Shown: in pieces, positions 13,901 through 25,900 of the stretch
Layout of the letters: each line of letters opens with the position of its first letter
Position numbering within the stretch: position 1 is the first letter of the stretch
Notes under the pieces: generated by a model
What the model saw: only the letters and a program-made list of their open reading frames with translations
The model's database searches: none
What the model was told of the DNA's origin: nothing
Program-made: the position numbers and the translations under genes
Assembly: GCA_023053575.1 (NCBI GenBank)
Contig: JAKZAP010000008.1
Location: forward strand, 4,606,715-4,670,714
Direction of reading: 5' to 3'
Length of the DNA: 64,000 nt
Source: Branchinecta lynchi
Taxonomy: Eukaryota; Arthropoda; Branchiopoda; Anostraca; Branchinectidae

Positions 13901-16900
13901 TGAAGTAGAAGCATCTGCTAGCATCAGTTAGTACTGCATGCTATTTTTTCGTACAACCTCATACTACGATTTTGAGATAAACTTTTCATCGGGTAAACCT
14001 ACTAGTTCACCGCATTCTTTACAGATCAGGAGAATAAAATTACCTTACACTGCACTTGCAAGCAATAAGGGTGTTGAATCCTGATGAGTAGCTTGCGGTT
14101 GATGATGGTGTTCATTTATTTCCGGGTCACTGTTTCTGGGGCACTCCAGTATACTTTCCACGGTTGAGCACACCAGTGCTCGTCTAGTAGCTTGTTGAAC
14201 CCCCCAGGTGTTTTGCTAGTCGTAGCTGAATCAGACAGGCCGTTCCACGAAGGAACAGCGCGAACAAACATCCCCTCAAATACTAGAGAAAAGCACGTGG
14301 GCATAGTTGTGGTTCAGCTTGTCGTTCCTATGTGAAAGTGTGATTCGAAAGGTTCAAACAGTAGGTGAAAGAAAGTAGCATATTCTAGCACGGCTTCTGC
14401 TTCGTCTTATCGTAGGTTCACACAGACGTTCACACTGAGGCGATATCGGCCATCGCCGAGATTTTCGTCGCCGAAATTGGCGATTTCTGTTGCTTCGTCA
14501 GGCGATTTTCAATGTTGGGAAAATTCGACTTTAATCGGGGGACAGTACGATTTTATACACGCAACAGCAACATTTCGTGTTAAATTCTGTTGCTGACGAA
14601 AATTCAGTGTGAACATCCAGGCGATAAAAAATCTTCTGTCGCTGCGATTGAAAAATCTCGTTCATCGCCGCGATTTGCTCTGTGTGAAGCTAGGGTTAAT
14701 CTCCAATGGTGTCAAATTCTAAATTAGTAAATAACCTTTTCGGAAAATTGTTTTGTGATTATTTCATATTTCTTTTTCCTTTCTTACTGCACTTACGAGG
14801 TAATTACGTAAATTCATTTTACGCGAACTATTAGTCTCCGTGAACGTTTTGCCCCGCGGAGAACTCACAGAGCAAAGCGGAACTTCCTGAAAACTCAGAA
14901 CCTTTTTGGAAAAAATGTGTGTGATTATTTTTTTTTCTTTTTGCTTTCTTACACGATGCACTTGGACAGTGCATCGTGAATTCTTCGTCCATTCATTCAG
15001 TAATTTAACTTTACGATCGCCCTGGCTTCCAGGGGTGACGGGAAGCACCATCTTGTACGAGATGGTGAAGCACTTGGAGGATCTCCCAGAAATCACAATC
15101 CAGGATTCAGCAGACGTAAACTTCTTCTTCCGTGCGATGGAAGTCAGCCATGAGAGACACGTTGATAAAGAGCTGGGTCATCGAATACACGCTCTCCTGT
15201 CGAAGCCTGGAAACACTAAGCTCATCGGCGATGCGTACCGAGAGACGCTTTATTTGTAAGTTAATCTTCTTTCTCGTAGTTTGGTTCATACCAGAGCAAA
15301 ATAACACTATGGAGTAGCGCCAAGACCTATGCTTTCCGTGCTTTCCAAACGGGCTATAGTTATAGCGCCGCCCACTACGCTTGCGGATTTAAAGCGAGAC
15401 AAACTTGTGGGTTTAGAAATTTCTAGTAAAACAAAGGTGCGGTCAACACACACTAAGGGAATAATGAAGGCTGTATCATATTTTTGCAATGTTCAGAATT
15501 TGAAGTTATCGGATCAAGCGTTGGTGAACGACTGTTAGAGCTTCAGTAGGGACGTTCTCTATCGCTAGTAGTGCTAGTATCGCTGCTATTTGAGTGTCTG
15601 TCAATTTTTTCAACTCTTTGCGCTATTCCCTAATGTTATTTTGCTCTGCTTCCCATGCTTTGCAAACGGGACATATTCGTAGTGCCGCCCATTACTCTTG
15701 CAGCGTTTAAAGCTAGACAAACTTGTGGGTATAGAAATTGTTAGTAAAGCAACGGTGAGGTCTGCACACACCAAGGAAACAATTTAGGCTGTATAATTTT
15801 TTTGCTGTTTTCAGAATATGAAGCTGTCGGAGGCAGCGCTGGTGAACGACTGACTGATATTTAACGGTGCAAAACGGATAAGTCAGCTACATTTTATTAG
15901 AGCTATATTATACTATAGCTAGCTCAAGCTAGAAAATGAACATGTCTGACTGACTGACTGAGTTTTATTAGAACGTTCTCTATCGCTAGTGATGCTAGTA
16001 TCGCTGGTATTCGAGTGTGTGTCAATTTTGTCAAGTTTTGGCGCCACCTCCTAGTGTTATTTTGCTCTGGTCTATACTTCTTAACGCCAACTTTTAAACT
16101 CCGTGAACATTTTGTCCCGCGGATGATTCTGCGAGAGGTGCGTCCCTTCGACAGTTTGTTCCGCAGCAGTTTCGTGTCTCTTAGCGAGAAACTCGATAAA
16201 AAGGTCCCGCTTTTCTCCTTGAGTGAACAGAAACTCGCGGAGCAAAGCGGCACTCCCTCAGAACGCAGAAACGCAACCCTCCGGTGCATAAACGCTTCCT
16301 GCTTAAAACAGGAGTCGAACACATATATTGCTATACTCTAGAAATGGAATAACGAGCTAGAAATTAATCTGATCCTGTATCAGGGCATGGGCCTCCTTTC
16401 GGGGGCCAGAACCCATAGGCAGCTTTGTGAAGGATTCCCAGGAACGGTCCTTAATGACTCTTAGTAGGAGTCTTCGACAGCTTACCTTACGATCTACTTT
16501 ACATTTCAACAAGCTAGTGCAAGTAGAGGTGGTGAACAACAGGCTTCGCTGAAGTTCGGACAGTACTAGGGGTCGTTTTCGCATGGATGGCTGTAGAGCT
16601 GGACGGGTGACCCCGGACACGCGAAAATGACAAAACCAACCGGGCGTTGAACGGCTGAGGAAGATGGGTTCGTCCACGCGAAAATGACCATTCAGCTGCA
16701 TGGGAGCATATGAGTGGGAAGGTCCACACAATATCCCCGATCAGCTCAATACTCCCCTCGGAGCGGTGTTGAACGGGAGGCGTCCGTCGAGCTGATGGCC
16801 CGTTCAACAGTTCATCCATTCTCGCGAAAATGAAAAACAAATCGACGGCATCCACGCGAAAATGTCCGTCGAGCTCAATGGGACCAGAGCCATCCACGCG

Positions 16901-19900
16901 AAAACGTCCCCCTAGTGATATGATGAGCGTGTTCCACCCTTCTAAAAATACTAACTATTAGTTACTATTTCGTTGCAACGTGACCAAAAGTTACTATGCT
17001 GAACGTTCCAACCTTCTCGAAATAGTAGTAACTATTTGCTTACCACGCTCGGGAGCGTAGTAAGCGTAGTAACTACGGATCTCTGTAACGGGATTGGTCG
17101 GATTCGACCGTGGCATGATATTCTGCTGGAAAATAGAAAAATCGTTCCAGCCTTGACGGCAAAAAGCCAGAATCCGTGACGTCATGCGTAGTAACTACGG
17201 TAAGTAGGATGGAACACGCTCGATGTCTTGTGAAGGCAGTAGTATTGTTATCAATGACAACTAAGGCCAAACTGGATTTTGGTTAGCTGTTTCGTGAGGT
17301 AAGCTTAGAGCTGTAACGCCTTTGATCGGTCAGACTGACCCAGGGTTCGAAGGAGACTACGCTCCTGTGTGTTTATAGCGTCTTTGCAGTTACTAAGAGT
17401 CAGCCGCAGTCTTTGCTAGTCTACGAACTCGACATAGAAGGTACTCTCGATTACGTACTGTTCTGTAGCCTTGGACGAGGCCGACTGAGGCGCTGTTTGT
17501 GTTTTCTGGACCGGATGATGAGGCAGGAAACCGTCCGGTACTGAAAGTTAGCTTTTAAGAAACCTCTCGCCGCATCGGTAGACTCACCAACGATTCGTTC
17601 TGTTGCAGCAAGCACTACTTCCAGCTCATCGCGAAGACAGAAACGATTGATAATCTAATAGCGTTTTACCACACATTGGTTCCACATGTCCATAACCCGG
17701 ACCTTGCTGTTATGGAGGTAGGTAATTTAAATCCAGAGACCCTAGACAAAGTCTTGCGAAAGTCGGAAATGTTCTCTAAAAGTTATGAACTATCAGACCG
17801 TCATAGCTTTTAGTAGGCATTTGCATAGAAGGTTGAAGTACCCTAAGAAAGTTTCAAACTTACTAGATGGCCGGAGACGGAATATTTACCGCGACATTAG
17901 TTTCAGTTTATTTCAAATATCAACACATATCATGGCTTGGGGCCAAATGGCGTGTTGAATACGTCAATATACATGAAGGCAAATCAATAATAATAAGTGA
18001 ATGTAGATGATTGCTTCCGACGATCGACGGGGAAAACACGACCAAGATGAGTGCTCGTTGACGACATCGTTAAGCTGAAAATCGCCAAAGATTCTTGTCT
18101 GTTTCGGCTGTACGAAACGATTCCCGTTAGTCTGCTCAAATTTCGAACGTTCGGGGATAGGTTTGAGAGCATAGTGCTAATCCGTCGAACTTCGACTTTG
18201 ATAAGAGGAATATCTTAGTATACGATCCGGACCTAGAAGAGTCTAGATCAAGTCATGAGTTTTCGAACAACGTTGACATGGCATTCAGATTGCTTTTCGC
18301 AAAAATATCGAAGCGTCTTAGCTGACGTAACCGTTTTTAGCAGTCGTTTATGTTTCCCAATCAGCTTGGGCTCAAAAAGTATTTATGCTTTTTACAAGTT
18401 ACAGAACCGTCACATTAAAAATTGAAAACCCGTTTTCGATTACTCGGTTCACTCCTCCTAACTTCGACTTGCCGGCCGTAAAGCCCGTGCAGTGAATAAA
18501 CACCAAAGCTTCGGAGCGTCGACTGAAACACCAACTGACAGTTGGTACAGAACGAACACTAGTATTTCATGTCATCTCAGAATATCGGCACACAGAACAC
18601 CACCAGTAGCTCTTTTAGGGAAATAACAATCCCTTGCCTTTGACCTTATTTCACCCAGAACACGCAGATGCGCTTACGGCATGCAAGAAGAATGGCCATC
18701 GTCTTGTCACGGCTCAAGCTCGGATACATGCGCCATTGAGGAAGGATACAGTACCAGTCTAGTACACTAAGCTCTTTTTTGATAACCATGCTATGATGCG
18801 GGGGCATGCTCCCCACTCTGCTCTGGTAACTAGAGAGTACAAGGATGCACGCCTGATGAAAAATGTGTAGCCTGCGTAGCAAATAATACTATCATTTAAT
18901 GTGCCTCAGACTGGTCCAATTTTAAGTAGTAGCATCTTGTCTTGCCATAGTAGCATCTGTCTTGCCAATAGTAGCATATAGTAGTATGCAGTAAGACGGT
19001 AGCCTTGAAGTAGAACCATGTATTAGCATCAGTTAGTACTGCATGCTACTTTTTCGTACAACTTCATAGTACTACTTTGAGACACATTTTTCATCGGGCG
19101 GTTTCAGCAGAAACCACTTAGGATGTTAGCTGTTACTATCTTGCAAACGTTATGCATACAAAATATCCGAAACACCGCCGGAAAAATATCTGCTGACTTT
19201 TCTGTTTATCGTCATGATTAAAAAAGAAAGAAATAGAAAACCGTGATTTTTGGGTTTTTTTTTCCTTGATCAGCTGGTTATCCCTCGAAGTTGATGTGCG
19301 AGGGATACATATAATTTCGGTTGCACCTACGGCAAACCGTCCTCAGCGACAAAAAACAAAACTAAATCATAAAATCCAAACACAATATAAGAATTTTATG
19401 ATTTAGTTGTTTTTTTTTCGCTATAATGGTTTGCCGGAGAAGCGACCGAAAAATCTGAAATTATATTTATCCCTCGCACGTCGTCTTAGAGGGATAACTA
19501 GCTGACCAAGGAAAAAACCTGAAAATCACGGTTTCCTATTTCTTTGTAGTGAATTCAAACCTTATAATCGTCATGATATCGGAAAAGTCAGCGTATGCTT
19601 TTTTGGCTCTTCTTGACTATGCCTTTCACGCAGAACGTTCAATGCATAACGTTTGCAAAATCATAAAAGATAACATTCAAGTGGTATCTGTCGAAAAAAT
19701 GCATTCTTGTGTTATGAAACTTCTGACAGTGCAGAGGGGTACCAATATACAAGAATTCCGTGGCCAGATAATACTGTCACTTTGGGATTCGGTGGACGGA
19801 ATGGACGCGTCTGCATAACGGAAATCCGACTGTTGGTACAGCGAAGATTGTTCTTCGGTCCGCCTTCGTCGCCTGGGTTTTCCTACTGCCGTTGAGACAG

Positions 19901-22900
19901 CAGATGGAGTCTCGTTTGTTGCACTCTGACGGTATGGCCTTGTCTGATAAAGTGACCATTCTGTTGAACGCATCTTCTTTTGTAGGACATCGTATCTTCT
20001 GTGGATATCCATGGCTCCATAGACTACCTACCTCAGATCTGGTCCGACGTTCGCCTATACGAAAGAACACCAAGGGAGAAATTGGCCTATAAAATCCTTC
20101 ATACACTAGCAAAGCACATTAAACAAGTGCCCACCGATAGCGTTCTCTCAGATGAGGACAGAGAAAAGCGCTTGAGGTTTCTCCAAACAGTATTGGATAT
20201 ATGGAACAGGATCGAGTATGGATCTGGAAATGAAAGGAACAGAGTGGAAACCAAGTAAGATCTCTACCGCTCGTCAGCGTTTGTGTCACTGAAAGTAGCT
20301 GCGACAACCGTAAAGAGTTATGAAGCCTGTTTACTTTAGCTGTAAAGAAAACCCAAAATGTAGTAACACCGGCTCTGGCAGAACTGGAGGATTCACTGTA
20401 AAAAGTTTCTCCGAGTAAGATTTAAAGTTAACTGTTTAGTAGCAGTATTTGCTACTCGGATTATTCTTATCTCTACGCAGATAAGATTATTACCAAATAG
20501 AGATAAGATGAATTTGAGTAGTGCAGTTAACTTTAATTCTTACTCGGAGAAGCTTTTTACAGTGAATCCTTCAGTTCTGCCAGAGCCGGTGTTACTACAT
20601 TTTGGGTTTTCTTTACAGCTAAACTAAACAGGCTGCATAATTCTTTACGGTTGTCGCAGCTATTTTCAGTCTTTATTCGGAGAAACTTTTTACAGTGTGC
20701 AGCATTTGCTACTGGGATTAATCTTATCTCAGTAGAGACAATATTAATCCCAGTAGCAGATACTACAAGATTTTTTTTTACAGTGTTGTAGTCTTTAGCC
20801 TGAGGAAATATAATTTATACTGAATAAGCTTTCCTTTTGCTTTTGGAAGCATCAGCTTGTTAGTAGTTCCGGTCACACGCATTTTTGGGATCCCAAAACG
20901 TAAGTGGATCGCAAAAGTTGTCCGTCTATCCGCACGATAACTCTCGAAGGGATTGAGATATTTTGATGAAACTTGGTGGGAGGATCCTTTGGGTCAAAGT
21001 ACAGGTCAAGTTCGAAGATGGGCTCTGTAGCCCTTTACTTGAGGGTGGGGGAGGGGTTTCGAATTAAGGGACAACAAAAGAATTTGAAAGCTATTGAGAT
21101 AGTGGATATAGGGGTAAGGAGACGTGCTGAATTCAAATATGGAATTTATTTTCTCACTGGACAAATTGTTCACCCGGAATCCGGCGAAAACCGGAAAATT
21201 TGTGAAAAGTAAAAGTATAATATGAAGTTGATTAGAGGTTCGGTGTAGGGGCAAGGAGACATACCGAGTCCGAATATGAAATTTATTTTCTCGCCGGACA
21301 ATTAGTTCGGCCAGAATCCGGCCAAAACCGGAGAATTTGTTATAAGTAAAAGTTTTATTTAAATTTGATAAGATGTTCGATTTTCGAGTAAGAAGACATG
21401 CTGAATTCGTATATAACAATCTTTTCTCACCGGACGTATAGATCGCTCGGAATCCGGCTGAAACCGGAAAATTTGTTAAAAGTTCAATCTGAAGTTGATT
21501 AGATGTTTGATATAAGGTAAGGAGACATGCTGAATTCGTTTTTCAGCTTTATTTTTTTTGCCAGACAATAGTTTGTCCGGAATCCGGCCGAAACCGGAAG
21601 TTGGGCAGAATTAAGGAAGGAAGGAGGTACGACGTAGGCTATAGGGTAAACACATGCTGAATCAATATCTGAATATTTGACAGCGTAAAACGGATATCTG
21701 AACTTGGTGAGATTCAGCAGGCGTATCCGTTAGATACGAATTGGTCTTCTCCAATTATTACCATTGGTCTTAACCTGTTCGTAAATTTTAATAGTAAAAA
21801 TGTTTGAGAAGTCCGTTGAAAACTGAATATCTACAAGACCGAATTGTCGGGAGCAAATATTAACATTTTTGGGATCCCATCGAAACCTTTGGTCTTGTTT
21901 GTATCAGAACCACTTCTTCAATTTTTGGTTCACACGGTTTCAGGCCCTCCAGTGTCATGACCCCCCTCCCCCCTTCCAGTTCCAGCAAAATGTAATAGAA
22001 ATCCCGCTTATTGACCATACTGAAGTTACATGCGTTTTTGTAGTGCATGGGCTTTGACTAGCATCACCGTGTGTGTCATCCTGTCTGCAGATGCTGGGCC
22101 TAAAACATGGCATTCAAACTTTTCTCGAAACGTTGACCCTTAAGTTGCATTTTGTTGGATGTAGTTTCTGCGTCGTTTCGGTTAAAAGCCGTTTTATTTG
22201 TCCATTGTCCAACCTGAAATTACGGAGCTCAAACTACAAACTACCTAGCAGACGTAGTTTGACTTTTCGGAAACAAGAACTGAATAAAACGCAAGTACGA
22301 CAAAACAAGAGCCAAACTACAAACTTTGACGAAATAGAAGTAAATCCAAAAAACGCAACTTTAAAAGGAGTTTTTTCTATCTGATCTTGCGTAAAATGAT
22401 TCTTTTTTTCAGCTGGACGGGAGAACCACTTGGTGATCTCATTACCGTTTTTCTGAATTTGGACGCGTTTGAGAAGGCTTGCAAAATAATTGAGAAACTA
22501 GACCGAGAGGGGACGACGAAGGTTTCAGGGTTCCCAAAGGCCGACGACCTGAAGCGATTCTTAGAGGCCTGCAAGCAGAATTCCCGAGCCTCACACGCTC
22601 TGGTAAGTCGTGGTTATAATTATCATAATTATTATTTTAGGAGGGTTATCGCGATCTGAAGCCATGGAACCACATCCCAAGGCTTCCACACCCCGCTGCT
22701 TCGAGAAGTTTCCGAACTTTCCGCAAAGTTTTCTTGCTTTCGAAAGCGAAGCAGCTTTCCATCCCAGAAAGTTAGTGGAAAACGCGAAAAGTTATTAAAA
22801 CACGACGAGTGTCACTTACGAGTGTGAAAATCACGGCAAGCGTCTTTGGAATATAAGAAATTAAGAAAATCTCCATTCGATCATATTTGTTTTAGAAAGT

Positions 22901-25900
22901 TTGGAATTCAAGATTTTCCCTGTGCAAAGTCGAAAGCGATTCAAAGAATTTCTTTCTCGCAGTTTTCGCGATGCGCTTCGCTCGCGGGAAAGTGATAACG
23001 GTATCGTCGGTATCTCCCTCCTCTGGTTTGAGTCACGATAACACGACTTAGGTAATAGTAGTTCCGCGGTTACCGCGATTCGCTTGCTGAAAAGTGATTC
23101 CTTTGAGATGGGAAATCCCTTCTTAAGGCGTATTCTCGCCGTTCCCCGAGGACTCCTCGGGGAATCGAAGGCAACGGCGAGAATAGAGGGAGTCACTCCA
23201 CCCGGACTCCGCGTCTGGAAAACAACGAGAACACGGGGAATGGTTCCAAAACTGATTTTCTTTTAAAAATAAATATGCAGTTGACAAATTTAGTCTGGAT
23301 CCACTTTATTTCTGGTTTTGTTTATTCTGATTGTTTTTAATTAATTTTTACATTGCACCAACACCAGCAAAAACTGGTTCCCCTCTGAATTTGAAAGGGA
23401 GTCCTTTCTGATGATGGTGATGATAATCGGAACATTCCCCGTCCGTGGGACAAACAAAAACGCGGGGACTCCTCAAGTGGAGTCCTCGGGGAACGGCGAG
23501 AATGCGCCTTTAGCTTTTAAGCCAGGCTTCACTTTCCAGACTTTTCTTCCGAAATCCAGACAGCCGTTTTCGTCGGGACGGATATAGAAGGTGAAGCCAG
23601 ACCCAAAACATCTGGAAGTCTAGACATCCCAGATGTCTGGAAGGTGCCATAGAGGCAACCCGTTCGAGAGACACAACAAATATGCAAATGTAGGAAGAAA
23701 AGGGAAAGTGATTGAAAGTTGTGACTGAGATGTGAAAGCCAGGCTTCACCGTCCAGATTCCCAGATGCCCGGGCCTTCCGCATGGTCAAGTCAACCTTTC
23801 TCGATTTTCATGATAATGATGACAGCTAATTTTGCCATTCTTCAGCATTTCCCAGGTGTCCTCGTTGCTTTTCAAATATCTTTTGCATCCCAGCCACAAC
23901 AGTCACAGTTTCCTTTTTATGGCACTTGCCCTTCGGCCAAGTGCCATATAGCGATCGCAATTTCTGTCCGTCCGTCGGTCTGTCGGTCTGTCCAGGTTTT
24001 GCTAGTTCGGGCACTTCCAGATAAGCTAGGACGATAAAACTTGGCAGGCATATCAGGGACCCCAAATGATTAAGTTGGAAATAGTCACTTCCCCGATCCG
24101 AGCACCGTGGGGGGAGTGGAGGGAGGGGGAATCCGGAATCTTGAGGTATTTTTAACTTTTGAACGGGTGATCGGATCTCGATGAAACTTGGATATTTGGA
24201 ACGACCTCATGCCTCAGACGACCCACTTAAAATCCGGACCGGATCCGGTGACTTTTGGGGGTAGCTGGAGGCGGCAACCGGAAATCTTGGGAAACGCTAT
24301 GAGTGGAGGGATCGAGATGAAACTTGGTGGGAAGACACCTAGCCAACACTAGATACATCATTGACATAACCGAGCCGATTCGGACACTGTGGGGGAGTGG
24401 AGGGAGGGGGAATCCGGAATCTTGAGGTATTTATAACTTTTGAACGGGTGATCGGATCTCGATGGAACTTGATATTTGGAAAGACCTCATGCCTCAGACG
24501 ACCTACTTAAAATCCGGACCGGATCCGGTGACTTTTGGGGGGAGCTGGAGGGGGCAACCGGAAATCTTGGGAAACGCTATGAGTGGAGGGATCGAGATGA
24601 AACATGGTGGGAAGACACCTAGCAAACACTAGATACATCATTGACATAACCAAGCCGATTCGGGTACTGTGGGGGGAGTAGAGGGAGGGGGAATCCGGAA
24701 TCTTGAGGTATTGTTTACTTTTGAACGGGTGATCGGGTCTCGATGGAACTTGATACTTGGAAAGACCTAATACCTCAGACGACCACTTAAATTCTGGACC
24801 GGATCCGGTGACTTTTGGGGGGAGCTAGATGGGGCAACCGGAAATCTTGGGAAACGCTATGAGTGGAGGGATCGAGATGAAACTTGGTGGGAAGACACCT
24901 AGCAAACACTAGATACATCATTGACATGACCGAGCCGATTTGGGCACTGTCGGGGGAGTGGAGGGAGGGGGAATCCGGAATCTTGAGGTATTTATAACTT
25001 TTGAACGGGTGACCGGATCTCGATGAAACTTGATATTTGGAACGGCCTCATGCCTCTGACGACCCACTTAAAATACGGACCGGATCCGGTGACTTTTGGG
25101 GGGAGCTGGAGGGGGCAACCGGAAATCTTGTGAAACGCTATGAGTGGAGGGATCGAGATGAAACTTGGTGTGAAGACACCTAGCAAACACTAGATACATC
25201 ATTGACATAACCGAGCCAATTCGGGCACTGTGGGGGGAGTGGAGGGAGGGGGAATCCGGAATCTTGGTATTTATAACTTTTGAACGGGTGATCGGATCTC
25301 GATGGAACTTGATATTTGGAAAGGCCTCACGCCTCAGACGACCCACTTAAAATCTGGACCGGATCCGGTGACTTTTGGGGGAGCTGGATGGGGCAACCGG
25401 AAATCTTTGGAAACGCTACGAGTGGAGGGGTCGAGATGAAACTTGGTGGGAAGACACCTAGCAAACACTAGATACATCATTGACGTGACCGAGCCGATTC
25501 GGGCACTGTCGGGGGAGTGGAGGGAGGGGGAATCCGGAATCTTTAGGTATTTATAACTTTTGAACGGGGGACCGGATCTCGATGAAACTTGATATTTGTA
25601 AAGACCTCATGCCTCAGACGACCCACTTAAAATCCGGACCGGATCCGGTGACTTTTGGGGGGAGCTGGAGGGGAGAACCGGAAATATTGGAAAACGCTAT
25701 GAGTGGAGGGATCGAGATGAAACTTGGTGGGAAGACACCTAGCAAACACTAGATATATCATTGACATAACCGAGCCGTGCCTACTCGTAACAAGTGCCAT
25801 ATGAGCTCGTAGCTCTTGTTCTTCCTACATTTGCATATTTGCGTCTCTTGAACGAGTGCCTATGGCACCTTCCAGACATCCGGAATCTGGGGTGCTGAAC

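Noticed and set aside
14906..15259. 117-codon ORF beginning upstream of PTCD3 exon e
   Set aside because: Only the part after 15033 is conserved; the upstream portion is intron read through the acceptor.
19677..20112. Three overlapping ORFs of 62-111 codons
   Set aside because: Shadows of PTCD3 exon g and adjacent intron; only the exon frame is conserved.
24992..25346. Reverse ORFs of 64-92 codons over the 280-bp array, with near-identical ones at 34941-35315
   Set aside because: They repeat with the array period and follow the DNA repeat; no protein family and no splice context.
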